A stretch of 64,000 nucleotides of DNA from Aedes albopictus (GCF_035046485.1 NC_085136.1:321002175-321066174), one strand, 5' to 3'; shown: positions 11,259 to 21,424, numbered from the stretch's first letter. Notes: generated from the letters alone by a model not told the origin. Translations and numbers: made by a program.

Positions 11259-11510
11259 GGCTAAGAATAACACTACGGACCGCCTGTTCCGGTGGTAAGA
11301 ATCCACCAACAGGTGACCCCTAATTCATGGTGTGATGCGGCTTTATGCTTACCGTGCCTAGGAATGAATGGCTAGGGGGGTCTAATAAAAACCTAACCGC
11401 TAACGGAGCCTGTGGAGTACCAGGGCGCCCTCCACAGTATGTAGCCCTTACTGCGCTAACCGGAGCAATGGTGCAGCGGACCTTGTGTTTCTCCGAGACA
11501 ATCAGCTGCC
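11259..11510 (+). promoter_or_regulatory. 5' UTR module shared with the R1-like element
   Basis: Short blocks occur in the same order here and in the leader of the R1-like element on the minus strand: GGCTAAGAATA (11259), GTGCC-AGGAATGA (11354), TAACGGAGCCTGTGG (11401), CCACAGTA and CCCTTAC (11432-11450), then a GGAGC-TGG-GGAC tail. Between CTGTGGA (11410-11416) and TCCACAG (11431-11437) a 7-bp stem can form around a GGGC/GCCC inner pairing. Its function is unknown; an internal promoter or a structured RNA for translation or processing are possible. Confidence 0.7.
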
Positions 11511-11981
11511 CTTCTTTAGTGTCACTTGAGGCTAAATAAGGGCGGGATTATGAAGATGTTGTTAATTAGTTTAAATTTTCACCTATATGGTTTCGCATTA
11601 TGCGATTTACACAGTGTATTCTGTGTATCCTCGCCTTTGGCGTTTTCCAATCGATACCGATTTGGTTTTATTGTTGCTGTTCTTTGTTGTGCTGCTGTTG
11701 CGAAGAGTTTAAGGCCGGACGGGACGGTGGTTGAATCGTCCGCCATTGCTCTGTTGCTAGTGAAATGCAAATCTCAACTTCTACTTCATATTATTGACTA
11801 GAAATTTGATCGTTCATTTGCTCACTTGTGGTGCACAATCGATTAAAGTTTCAGCTACGTCAGTGCAGTAGAAATTGATATTTGCTTCTTCAAAATCGTG
11901 AGGCAAATTGTTAGAAAGAGAGGGAAGATAGGAAAAATTACACGTCGTCCCGTGCGGCCTTAATCTTACCTAGTTTGGGTA

Positions 11982-12478
11982 GTGGCTACGGTTAGGATAG
12001 CTCAGATCAATCTTCAGCATAAAAGAACAGCAACGATCAATCTTTGCAGACTTATGCAAAATGGTACAGCCCAAGTGGCCTTGGTACAAGAACCTTACTT
12101 TCGTAAGGGAAATTTCTATCTAGGAAACCTTGTGAACCCAGTGTTTGCCACTTTCAGTAAACATGAAATGGCAAACTCGCGTGTCATGCCTCGAGCCTGT
12201 GTGCTTGTCAACAACGCAATAGTTGCTACACTCATCTCTGAACTAACCACCAGAGATGTATGTGCTATCACAATTGATGTATCTGTTGGAAACCTCAACA
12301 GGAAATACGTCTATTGTTCTGTGTATTTACCACATGATGAACCATCCCCTACGGATGCTTTCAAACAAGTCATCGCATACTGCACTTCAAAAGGCCTTCC
12401 GCTAATTTTTGGCAGTGATGCTTATGCTCACCATATCATCTGGGGCAGCTCAGACATTAACTTGAGAGGCTCCAGTTT
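11982..12478 (+). pseudogene. Lian/LOA-like polyprotein, N-terminal endonuclease part
   Basis: The frame is open from 11964 but has no ATG before codon 25 of the visible protein (12054), so the start used by the element is unclear. It encodes the first part of an exonuclease/endonuclease/phosphatase domain: an AQINLQHKR motif (catalytic Asn), QEPYF (catalytic Glu), and GSDAYAHH, the counterpart of GSDANAHH in the copy at 24519. The domain is cut after RGSS by the R1-like insertion at 12479, where the frame runs into poly(T) and stops. Compared with the second copy it has one extra codon near 12213. It continues at 18020 in the same register after the duplicated 14 bp. Confidence 0.85.
12465..12478. 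repeat. 14-bp TSD of the nested R1-like element, left copy
   Basis: AGAGGCTCCAGTTT is present here and at 18020-18033. The uninterrupted sequence in the second Lian-like copy (near 24819) has it once, which confirms it as the insertion target. Confidence 0.95.
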
Positions 12479-13197
12479 TTTTTTTTTTTTTTCCTTCTAA
12501 ACCATAGGGGGATAATCTGCTCAACAGACACCCTAACAGAAGGTTAGGGTAGTGTAGGTCTGACAGGCCGTCTTCTACAACAAAAGTAAAATCCAGGACT
12601 ACTCTCTCCTCGTACCCACTAAACCATTCCTATGGTCGCCAAACCCTACGTCTCTCCGGAACCACCAAGAAGGTATTGCTTCAGAGAGGGGCTAGTGCAC
12701 ATCGCACCCACAAGGTTAGCTGCGTAGCCTGCAGCAACGAACATCGATGACTCGCTTTGGAGAGTCCATCACGGTAGCATGCTGGCGCTTAGCCAGTTTC
12801 CCGAGTGGTCCTCGCCACTCCCTTTGTCCTCGGAAGGCGGGCAGGGTCAACCCCGCCCGCGCCCTACTGCTGAGCGGACATCAAGAACTGATGCCCACAT
12901 GCAACCCGATCTGACCTGCCCGCAAAGGAAGGGTATCACTACCCTTCAGGCCCTATCAGATGCATCCGTAGGTTGCTGACGGCAGGGTCTCCACCTGCCC
13001 CGACCCTTGCCGGGGACCCCTTTCCAACCGCGGGCTTGGATCCAACCCAGTAGACCGACGCCACGACAGCACCGCTACCGGGACTTCCTCTCCGCGGCCA
13101 CTTAATCGCTGTAAGGGTCGATCTCGACCGCAGGGCACCGGTATGACCTACGAAGCCGACTCCGAACCCCTGGACCACCTCTTGTACTGCATCTGGA

Positions 13198-16100
13198 CTA
13201 GCCATTCTCCGAGTCCACGCGCCACCTCCTCTGTAGCTCCCAGACGATGTGGGTAATAGCCGTTGAAACGGCGTTCCAGCCAAACTCATCCCTACACATC
13301 CTCTGGACCAAGTTGTCCGGAGTTGTGTCCTCCCCGCATGTGGCAAGCATGCGGTCACGCATTGTGCGAAAACGCGGGCACACGAACAAAACGTGTTCCG
13401 CCGTTTCCTCTAAACCATTGCACACTGGGCATTCGGGAGAATCCGCATGCCCGAAACGGTGTAGATACTGTCGGAAGCAACCATGACCTGTAAGGACCTG
13501 TGTCAGGTGGAATGTGACTTCCCCATGGCGCCTATTAATCCAACTATCTACCCTCGGTATCAACCTATAGGTCCACCTTCCTTTGGTGGAACTGTCCCAC
13601 GCGCGCTGCCATTTGACCATAGAGGCCATCCTGACAGTCCTGCGTATGCCTCTTGTGCCGCGCATTTCGAAGCACTCCATGTCCTCACTGATAAGAATGC
13701 TGATAGGCACCATACCAGTAATGACGCAGAGAGCGTCGTGTGACACGGTACGGTACGCGCTCGCAACCCTCAGGCACATAAGCCTGTAAGTACTTTCCAG
13801 CTTCCGTCGGTAGCATTTAGTACTTAGCGCGGTGCCCCACGCCGGGCCGCCATACCTAAGTATGGATGTAGCAACACTAGCCAGAAGCTTGCGCTTACTG
13901 GCGTACACCGCAGAGCTATTGGACATCATCCGGGACAGTGCCGCAATAGCTGTGGAGGCTCTTTTACAGGCATAATCGACGTGGCTACCGAAGGTAAGCT
14001 TATCGTCGATCATCACGCCCAAGTGTTTGACGGAGCGCTTTGACAGGATAGTACAGTCTCCTACACTGATCTCCGTCTGCTGCTCCGACTTCAGGTTGTT
14101 AACAACCGTCACCTCTGTCTTGTGGTGAGCCAGCTCCAGTTTCCTGGACCGCATCCACGCCTCCACAACTTTGATCGAGTGGTTGGTAGTCAACTTTACC
14201 TCCTCGATCGTTTCACCGTAGACTTCGAGCGTAATGTCGTCGGCAAATCCGACAATCACCACTCCCACTGGATACTCTAACCTCAACACCTCGTCGTACA
14301 TGACATTCCATAACACCGGACCCAGGATGGAACCTTGCGGGACTCCTGAGGTTATGTGAAAGCACTTCCGACCCACCTCCGTGTCGTAGACTAGTACACG
14401 ATTCTGAAAGTAACTTCCGAGAATCTTGTACAGGTACTCCGGTATCCCCAGACGCAAGAGCGCATCGGCAATAGCAGACCAGCTGGCGCTATTAAACGCA
14501 TTCCTTACATCCAGAGTCACTACCGCGCAAAAGCGAATTCCCCTCCTCTTAGGCTCGAGTGCTTTCTCGGCGGTTTTTGTAACCGACAAGATAGCGTCTA
14601 CGGTGGACCTCCCCTTCCGGAAGCCGTACTGGTTACTCGAAAGACCATTTTCGCCCTCGGTGAACCGCAACATTCTATTGAGGATGATCTTTTCGAGCAC
14701 CTTCCCCGCCGTGTCAATCAAGCATATTGGTCTATATGCCGACGGGTCTCCGGGTGGTTTCCCCGCCTTTGGCAATAGTACCAGGCTCTGCCTCTTCCAA
14801 GCTTCTGGGAAAACTCCCTCGTCCAGGCATTTCTGCATAGCAGACCTGAACATCTCGGGAGCCTCTGCAATAGCTACTTTTAAGGCCAGGTTCGGAACTC
14901 CGTCCGGACCTGGGGCCTTACCTACGCTAAGGGACTTAGCTATCCCCGCAAGTTCCACATCGGTGACCCTCTCCTCATCGCCAGCCCCAGTCCCCGGCTG
15001 TCCTACGAAAGGAGGCCAAGGACTAGGATCATGACGCGGAAAAAGTCCTCCAATGATCCCCTCCAACATCTCTGGAGATTGCTCTGTAGGAGCCATCACA
15101 CCTCTCGTCTTGGCCATAACGATCCTGTAGGCGTCACCCCACGGGTTCGTATTGGCACTCTGACAGAGACCCTCAAAGCAGGCCTTTTTGCTTACTCTTA
15201 TCTCGGTCTTAAGCGCGGCTTTTGCAGCGGCGAACACCACCCGCCGTTCGTTTCGCTCTTCCTCTGATCGTGCTCGCTGCATCCGCCGCCTAGCCCGTAG
15301 GCAGGCGCGGCGCAGGTCCGCAATCGCGTCGGTCCACCAGTAAGCCGGTGGCCTCCCATTTCTAGGGTGGACTCGCCTAGGCATGGTCGCATCACACGCA
15401 CGTGAGAGCACCGCTACCAGCTCGTCGCCGTCTAAACCGATTAAGTTTCGCTCACGGCGGAGCGCCTCCCTAAATACCCCTTCGTCGAAGTATGATGTCT
15501 TCCACCTGCGAGGGCTTGGCCTTGGCCTAGCCGCCTCTTCTTCTATCCGCTGTCTGCTGTTATTGTAGTCGATACTGTAGCGAACCGCCAGGTGGTCGCT
15601 GTGAGTGTAGCCATCATCTACTCTCCAGTTCGAACTACTTGTTAGGCCAGGACTACAAAAGGTCACGTCAATAATTGACTCCGCTCCGTTTCGACTAAAG
15701 GTACTCTTGGTACCAACATTAGCCAAGTCGACATCTAAGATGGCCAGTGTTTCTAGCAGGATCTGACCCCGCTGGTTCGTGAAACGGCTTCCCCATTCCA
15801 CGGCCCAGGCATTAAAGTCGCCCGCTATTACCACCGGCCTTCGCCCTGTTAGCACGGTCGTTAAGCGGTCCAGCATTTGCGTGAACTGCTCGATCGGCCA
15901 CCGCGGAGGCGCATAACAGCTACAGAAGAAGACCCCGTTTACTTTGGCGACCACGAAGCCCTCATAGGTAGTAGACACCAACTCCTGAACGGGGTATTTA
16001 CCCGTCGTCCATATCGCCGCCATTTTTCTGGTCCCATCCGCGACCCAGTTGCCGTTGCCGGCGGGTACTCGGTATGGGTCCGATATGATGGCGATATCCG

Positions 16101-16221
16101 TCTCCCACTCAGAAACTGCCTGACAAAGCAGTTGCTGAGCCGCATCACAGTGGTTCAGGTTCAGCTGCGTTACCTGCACTGTGATTTGTTGTTCACTGCG
16201 GCTTTCTTGAAGGCCGGGCAC
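13198..16221 (-). CDS. R1-like ORF2: endonuclease-reverse transcriptase
   Basis: About 1007 residues, uninterrupted. Residues 15-230 form an apurinic-type endonuclease with TQLNLNH (Asn), ISDPYR, VIAGDFNAW (Asp/Asn) and SDHLAV (catalytic His). Residues about 430-760 form the reverse transcriptase: SAYRPICLIDTAGK, NQYGFRKGRST, motif A LDVRNAFNSASW, motif B GVPQGSILGP and motif C GFADDITL, all catalytic aspartates present. The C-terminus has CPVC-(x)10-H-(x)4-C, the zinc-binding motif typical of this clade; no RNase H is seen. The enzyme would nick target DNA and copy the element RNA onto it. The frame is open back to 16305 without an ATG, the listed first codon being GTG, so initiation probably depends on reinitiation or frameshifting from ORF1, with which it overlaps by at least 52 bp. 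Confidence 0.93.
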   Translation of the reverse strand: MPGLQESRSEQQITVQVTQLNLNHCDAAQQLLCQAVSEWETDIAIISDPYRVPAGNGNWVADGTRKMAAIWTTGKYPVQELVSTTYEGFVVAKVNGVFFCSCYAPPRWPIEQFTQMLDRLTTVLTGRRPVVIAGDFNAWAVEWGSRFTNQRGQILLETLAILDVDLANVGTKSTFSRNGAESIIDVTFCSPGLTSSSNWRVDDGYTHSDHLAVRYSIDYNNSRQRIEEEAARPRPSPRRWKTSYFDEGVFREALRRERNLIGLDGDELVAVLSRACDATMPRRVHPRNGRPPAYWWTDAIADLRRACLRARRRMQRARSEEERNERRVVFAAAKAALKTEIRVSKKACFEGLCQSANTNPWGDAYRIVMAKTRGVMAPTEQSPEMLEGIIGGLFPRHDPSPWPPFVGQPGTGAGDEERVTDVELAGIAKSLSVGKAPGPDGVPNLALKVAIAEAPEMFRSAMQKCLDEGVFPEAWKRQSLVLLPKAGKPPGDPSAYRPICLIDTAGKVLEKIILNRMLRFTEGENGLSSNQYGFRKGRSTVDAILSVTKTAEKALEPKRRGIRFCAVVTLDVRNAFNSASWSAIADALLRLGIPEYLYKILGSYFQNRVLVYDTEVGRKCFHITSGVPQGSILGPVLWNVMYDEVLRLEYPVGVVIVGFADDITLEVYGETIEEVKLTTNHSIKVVEAWMRSRKLELAHHKTEVTVVNNLKSEQQTEISVGDCTILSKRSVKHLGVMIDDKLTFGSHVDYACKRASTAIAALSRMMSNSSAVYASKRKLLASVATSILRYGGPAWGTALSTKCYRRKLESTYRLMCLRVASAYRTVSHDALCVITGMVPISILISEDMECFEMRGTRGIRRTVRMASMVKWQRAWDSSTKGRWTYRLIPRVDSWINRRHGEVTFHLTQVLTGHGCFRQYLHRFGHADSPECPVCNGLEETAEHVLFVCPRFRTMRDRMLATCGEDTTPDNLVQRMCRDEFGWNAVSTAITHIVWELQRRWRVDSENG

Positions 16222-17597
16222 CTTGGACCACCCATCGGATGTCTGTTGTTCGAGGATTTCCCGGTACAGATCATGCAGATGGGCGGACTCGTGCAGCTTT
16301 GGGCCTTATGACCTTCAGCGCCGCATCGCCTGCACAGTTTGCGCCTGTCGGGGCCTTTGCAGTCCCACGACTTGTGTCCTGGTTCCAGACACCTGAAGCA
16401 AACCTCTGGTGGCTCGTGGAATGTCAGGTGACATACACACCAACCCACCTTTATGCTCCCTACTTTAACGGACTTTTTGACGTCCGCCACAGGTAGCTGA
16501 ACCAAAGCTATCTGTGTCCCTGCTGGCCCTTTCCGTAGCTTAACGGCTGCGGCGGCCACCTGCACATCGCACTGTTGCCGCAGTGCCGTGACGAGCTCTT
16601 CCACTTCGGTGATCTCATCGATGTCCTTGACCTTCAGAGTCGCCTCATGTGTCAGAGCCCTCACCTGCACACCCTCACCAAGGACCTCTTCTGCCAGCCT
16701 CTTATAGGCGGCGCCCTTGTGCTCCTTCTGGCGCCTCAGCTCCAGGATCATCTCGCCCGTACGAGTACGTCTAATACTGCGTACGTCGGCTCCAAGACCC
16801 TCAAGCTTGGCGTCGCTTCGCATCATCTTCAAGACGTCCGAGTACTTGGACTGTTCCGTCTTGATGACGATAGCGTCGCCTTTCTCGCGCTTGGCACCTG
16901 CCCTCCTACGCCTTGGCTTGGCGTCCTGCGCTACTACCTGCGGATTCGCCTTCTTCTTCCTCTTCCGCTCTACCTTCGTCCAAGGGGGGTCCACCCCTTG
17001 GATCGCCCTATTCTGTGGCTGTTGAGGGCCCACTAGCGGTCGCAACCCCTTGTTCCCATCGTTCCGGGACGGGCCAGCCTTTTCAGGCCCACCCTTCCCA
17101 GCTTTCCGGGAACCCTGGCTGGGGTCCGACCTTCCGGCATTATTACCGACTTTCGGGGTAATGATTCGCCTGGCCTTGCGGGCACCGCCAGACAGCTCCT
17201 CGCCTGACGGTTGCCTCGCCCGCTTCTGCGATTGCTTGCCCCGTTTGTCGCGAGCAGTCGCTTCCGCCTTATTCGGACTTCCTGCGAAGGAGAAGGCCTC
17301 CGTTTGGGTAAACTTCGGCACTTTCTCATTTGCAGGCTCCGCTGCTGCAGCAGTCAGCAACGCGAGTGCCGCGTGTTCCTGCTTGGCATCGTCGATCGAC
17401 GCCCTAAGTCGAAGCAAGGCCGTTTTCAGGTCCTTACTTATATTAGACTTAGTGGACGCAAAGTCGATGATTTTGCCAAGCTGCTGCTCAGCCACCTCTA
17501 TTGCGGACCGTCCTTTGGATCCTCGGTTGACGGCCCTCAACAACCACGCTCCGTCCATAACCTCCAGGCTGGCTTGCCGGGAAGTGGACTGGAGCAC
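16170..17597 (-). CDS. R1-like ORF1: gag-like RNA-binding protein with zinc knuckles
   Basis: A 475-residue frame without interruption. The first ATG is codon 14 (about 17558, MDGAWLL), and I consider it the likelier start; upstream the frame is open only to about 17630. The N-terminal half has a short helical region followed by a highly basic, low-complexity segment rich in Lys, Arg, Gly and Pro. Near the C-terminus are three cysteine motifs: CFRCLEPGHKSWDC and CRRCGAEGHKAQSC (CX2CX4HX4C knuckles) and a longer CMIC-H-C variant. Such proteins bind element RNA and assist ribonucleoprotein assembly and strand transfer. It ends at 16170, 52 bp into ORF2, in a different frame. Confidence 0.9.
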   Translation of the reverse strand: MLQSTSRQASLEVMDGAWLLRAVNRGSKGRSAIEVAEQQLGKIIDFASTKSNISKDLKTALLRLRASIDDAKQEHAALALLTAAAAEPANEKVPKFTQTEAFSFAGSPNKAEATARDKRGKQSQKRARQPSGEELSGGARKARRIITPKVGNNAGRSDPSQGSRKAGKGGPEKAGPSRNDGNKGLRPLVGPQQPQNRAIQGVDPPWTKVERKRKKKANPQVVAQDAKPRRRRAGAKREKGDAIVIKTEQSKYSDVLKMMRSDAKLEGLGADVRSIRRTRTGEMILELRRQKEHKGAAYKRLAEEVLGEGVQVRALTHEATLKVKDIDEITEVEELVTALRQQCDVQVAAAAVKLRKGPAGTQIALVQLPVADVKKSVKVGSIKVGWCVCHLTFHEPPEVCFRCLEPGHKSWDCKGPDRRKLCRRCGAEGHKAQSCTSPPICMICTGKSSNNRHPMGGPRCPAFKKAAVNNKSQCR

Positions 17598-17764
17598 CCA
17601 CGCTTGAGCTGCGTACGCAACTCCCAGCGCCTATCTCCTCACTTCTCCTTGTCGGAGATCTCATCAACCCGCTTCTTGCGAAGGGGTTGATCCCACCACT
17701 ACTACCTGCTACACTTGATTTCTGTATTGGTTTGTTACTCATATTTTATTCCCACGAGTCGCAC

Positions 17765-18019
17765 GAGAAAGAATGTCCACCACGCCAGAGCTCTGCATTA
17801 AAGCGGTAAGGGACAGCTTACTGTGGGGGGTGCCCAGGTGCCCCACAGGCTCCGTTAAAGATCGAGCATCTTTTTCACCCCCTCGATCACTCATTCCTCG
17901 GCACGGGTCGCTTGACACCTTGAATTGGGGTTAGTAGTCCTATTCTTAGCCGGCAACTACGCGGCTGACTCGCAAGCGGGGGGGTGCGTCAGGCCCCAGG
18001 ACATCCGTCCCTGCTGCCC
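17765..18019 (-). promoter_or_regulatory. R1-like 5' leader sharing a module with the Lian-like leader
   Basis: Read on the minus strand, GGCTAAGAATA (plus 17941-17951), GTGCC-AGGAATGA (17891-17904), TAACGGAGCCTGTGG (ending near 17835) and CCCTTAC (17806-17812) occur in the same order as in 11259-11510. CTGTGGGG (plus 17841-17848 complement) can pair with CCCCACAG (17821-17828 complement), the counterpart of the stem at 11410-11437, although the loop and several stem bases differ. The retained pairing with changed sequence argues for a structured RNA, but sample size is two. Confidence 0.65.
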
Positions 18020-21000
18020 AGAGGCTCCAGTTTGATGGAGTACTTAAGTAGTACAGATCTTGCATTACTTAACATAGGCAACCGCCCAACCTTCATGGTA
18101 TCTGCTAGAGAGGAAGTGTTAGATATAACGCTTTGCTCTAGCAGAATTAGTCACGAGCTGACCAATTGGCATGTGTCAGATGAAGAATCTTTATCTGACC
18201 ATCGCTATATCTTTTTTGAACATTTAAATGTTACTTCGCAAACATTGCGTTTCAGGAATCCTCGGTCAACAAACTGGGATCTTTATACTGATTTGGTTGC
18301 AGCCAAATTTCATGGATATTCACCATCCATTGACACTCCAAGTGATTTAGATGATGCCGTTGATACTACAACGACCTTCATCATGGAAGCTTTTGAAGAA
18401 GCATGCCCTCTACGGTCTGTGAAGATCACAAGAGGAACCCCTTGGTGGAACTCTGATCTGGCGAAACTCAGGAAACAATGTAGAAAGAGTTGGAACAGAC
18501 GACGTTCGGCTGGTTCGGAGGCTTTCAGGTCGGCTCGCAAGGCCTACAGGAAAGCTCTCCGGTCTGCTGAACGATCCGGCTGGAAAAACCTTTGTACAAA
18601 TGTTTCCAGCTTGAGTGAAGTCAGTCGGTTAAACAAAATCCTTGCGAAATCTAAGGATTTCCGGGTGAACGAACTTCATCTACCAAATGGCGATCTGACT
18701 TCCTCTGATGAGGAAGTTCTGGAATGCTTATTCAGCACACACTTCCCTGGATGTGTGGATATTACATCTTCGGATGATCCTGATGTCTTTTCTTGTAGTT
18801 ATGATTCTTTAGCTTCGGCTCGGAGTATTGTAACTATAGAATCGATTGAATGGGCTCTTAATAGCTTTGCTCCTTTCAAATCTCCTGGGGCAGATGGGAT
18901 TTATCCTATTTTTCTTCAGAAGGGATTTGATTATTTCAAACATGTTTTGAAAAAACTACTTGTTTGCAGTTTTGCTACCAAATCCTGGAGGGATATTACT
19001 GTAAAGTTTATTCCGAAAGTGGGTCGTGCGTCGTATGAAGAAGCAAAGAGTTTCAGACCTATCAGTTTGACCTCTTTTCTTCTGAAATGCTTAGAACGCA
19101 TTGTAGATCATCATATCCGTGATGTTCATCTGGCCAACGTGCCTCTTCATGTGAACCAACATGCCTACCAATCTGGTAAGTCCACTGTGACTCTTTTACA
19201 CAAGGTTGTTTACGATATTGAGAAAGCATTCGCTCAAAAGCAATCTTGTTTGGGTGTTTTCTTAGATATCGAGGGTGCCTTTGACAACGTGCCTTTCGAT
19301 GCCATATTGGAAGCCGCACGGAGTCATGGTATATCTCCAATGATTTCCAATTGGATTCACCAAATGCTCAAAAACCGATATCTCTTCTCGACATTGCGTC
19401 TAGCAGGGATTAGGAAATTGAGTGTTTGTGGATGCCCCCAAGGGGGAGTCTTGTCACCGCTTTTGTGGAATCTCGTAGCAGATACGCTATTGAGGCAACT
19501 CAATAATAGCGGTTTTCCTACTTATGGTTTTGCCGACGACTACCTAACATTGTTAGTTGGTATGTGCATCAGCACCCTTTTCGACCTGATGCAAAACGCC
19601 CTTCAGGTAGTTGAGGGTTGGTGTCGCCAATATGGCCTTTCGGTTAATCCGAGTAAACATCTATTGTTCTTTTCACGGAAAGGCGAAACCGTAATGGCGT
19701 TCGACCTTTGCGTCTCTTTGATTCTGAAATCGATGTGACTGAACAGGTAAAGTACGTTGGAGTCATTCTTGATTCCAAGCTTTCCTGGACACCTCATATT
19801 GAGTTCAGAATCAAGAAGGCTTGTATGGCCTTCGGGCAATGCCGGCGTACTTTTGGTACAACTTGGGGTCTAAAACCCAAGTATATCAAATGGATTTACA
19901 CAACTGTGGTTCGGCCAATATTGGATTATGGATGTCTTGTGTGGTGGCAAAAGGGTGAAGTGAGAACGGTCCAATCAAAATTAGGCCATCTCCAAAGGAT
20001 GTGCTTAATGGCGATGTCTGGAGCGTTCTCTTCAACTCCTACGGCAGCGCTAGAAGTTCTCTTTGACGTTGCCCCACTACGCATTCATCTCAAACAAGAA
20101 GCCCTTTCTTGCACTTACCGGTTACGGGTACTCGGTCTACTAGAGGAAACTCCTGTGAACCGCAGTTCAACACACACCTCGTTGTTTCCACTTTTGGTGA
20201 ATTGGGACAAAATTGTCCTTGCTCCAAGTGATCTTACAATTGCTTGTAATTTTCCATATAGGACATTTTCCACGAAATTCCCTTCTCGGGAAGAGTGGAC
20301 ATCTGGTTATCTGGAGAGAAGTATTTCAGACGGCATCGTATGTTACACTGATGGCTCCCTTCTCGAAGGTCGAGCAGGTGCTGGTGTTTATTCTCGTGAG
20401 CTAAGGCTGTATCAGTCTTATTCACTTGGTAGACACTGTACCGTTTTTCAGGCCGAAATCTTTGCTCTTATGTGCGGAGTGCAATCAGCACTTCAGCAGC
20501 ACGTAATGGGCAAAGTAATATACTTCTGTTCAGATAGCCAGGCTGCTATTAAAGCACTTGCTTCGGCCAACTCCAGGTCGAAGATAGTTATCGCTTGTCG
20601 AACTCAAATCGAGGAGCTGAATTCAGCAAACGCTGTTCACCTTCTATGGGTACCTGGTCATTCTTCCATCGCTGGAAATGAATTGGCTGATGAGTTAGCT
20701 CGCTCTGGAGCATCACATGACTTCATTGGCCCTGAGCCAGCTATTCCGATATCGAAGTGCTGGATTAAGCTTCAGATTCACACCTGGGCTGCCATTCAAC
20801 ACAGACAATACTGGAATAGTTTGGAGTCATGTCGTCAAACCAAATTGTATAGTGCTGAGCCATCTCTACGGGTGGCGAAGTATCTAACTAATCTGTCTAA
20901 GCAGAATTGCAGCATGCTGGTCAAAGCATTGACTGGCCACTGCCGACTCAGCTATCACATGGCGAATATTCAGCAAGCTGATTCATTTGCCTGTGATAGC

Positions 21001-21168
21001 TGTGAATCCGATTATGGAACTTCGTATCATTTGATATGTAACTGTCCAGTTTTCGCGCAACTGCGTTTCCGAGTATTCGGTAAACACTTATTAAGTGAAA
21101 CTGACTTCAGAAACCTGAATCTTCAGGATATTCTGTTGTTCTTAACCCGCTGTGGTAAAGAGCTATAG
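18020..21168 (+). pseudogene. Lian/LOA-like polyprotein, endonuclease end to RNase H, frameshifted
   Basis: This continues the frame cut at 12478. It carries the end of the endonuclease (LDITLCSSR, SDHRYI), reverse transcriptase (SFRPISLTSF, HAYQSGKST, motif A FLDIEGAFDN, motif B GCPQGGVLSPLLWN, motif C GFADDYLTL), RNase H (CYTDGSLLEG with the first catalytic Asp at 20350, FQAEIFAL, FCSDSQAA, VPGHSSIAGNELADE) and a C-terminal CDSC-H-C zinc motif. Two lesions separate it from the copy at 24519: a 12-bp in-frame deletion near 18981 (TGYIPKSW becomes TKSW) and loss of one A at about 19654 (GTAAACAT versus GTAAAACAT). That shift splits the protein within the RT thumb into 18020-19738 and 19651-21168. 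Confidence 0.9.
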
Positions 21169-21195
21169 GCTCTCTTTCGCTTTATGCGTTATTAC

Positions 21196-21215
21196 AGTGC
21201 CCTTTTCAGGGCGCT
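21196..21215 (+). promoter_or_regulatory. 3' UTR stem-loop of the Lian-like element
   Basis: AGTGCCC and GGGCGCT flank a TTTTCA loop, giving a 7-bp stem with one G-U pair, 28 bp after the stop codon. The same hairpin is duplicated with a paired base change in the second copy (28003-28078). A role in recognition by the element's reverse transcriptase is plausible but untested. Confidence 0.6.
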
Positions 21216-21424
21216 GTTTGAACCCATTGTGGTACGCTTGTGCGTTAGTACCCTCTTCCAGGGTATTTTTCCTATTTCCCTACCTGTCCCTATCCCCATC
21301 CAAATCCTTTTTCCTTCCTTTTCCCTCAGGTAGATGATGAAATAGGCTGTTATTTTGGCGATGGCACAAATGTCCCAAATGGAGGATAACGTGCCTCTGG
21401 AGCCGGCCTTCTGATACCTGATAA

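Larger units (their letters stand above)
12479..18019 (-). mobile_element. R1-clade-like non-LTR retrotransposon, apparently complete
   Basis: On the minus strand the element runs from about 18019 (5' end GGGCAGCAGGGACGG) to a poly(A) tail seen here as poly(T) at 12476-12492. Length is about 5.5 kb: a 0.4-kb leader, ORF1 (gag-like, three zinc knuckles), overlapping ORF2 (endonuclease, RT, zinc-binding tail), and a 0.7-kb 3' UTR. It sits in the endonuclease domain of a Lian-like element with an exact 14-bp TSD. No stop or frameshift interrupts either ORF. A 3' fragment of the same family lies at 1953-2441. R1-clade assignment rests on ORF layout, protein motifs and absence of RNase H; an alignment was not possible. 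Confidence 0.9.
11157..21424 (+). mobile_element. Lian/LOA-clade non-LTR retrotransposon, full length, interrupted
   Basis: The element spans from just after the 82-bp duplication to a 3' terminus ending CTGATACCTGATAA. Without the nested R1-like insert its length is about 4.7 kb: an 0.8-kb 5' UTR, one long frame of roughly 1.2 thousand codons (apurinic endonuclease, reverse transcriptase, RNase H, C-terminal zinc-binding motif), and an 0.25-kb 3' UTR with no poly(A). A single ORF with endonuclease, RT and RNase H and a 4.6-kb size matches what is known of Lian in Aedes aegypti, the LOA clade. The clade name rests on domain order and mosquito context, not on an alignment. Confidence 0.85.

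Noticed and set aside
14426..15034. A 202-codon plus-strand frame
   Set aside because: It is antisense to the conserved RT domain of the R1-like ORF2; the minus strand carries the real motifs.
17050..17690. Plus-strand frames of 185 and 159 codons
   Set aside because: They are antisense to ORF1, whose zinc knuckles show the true strand.
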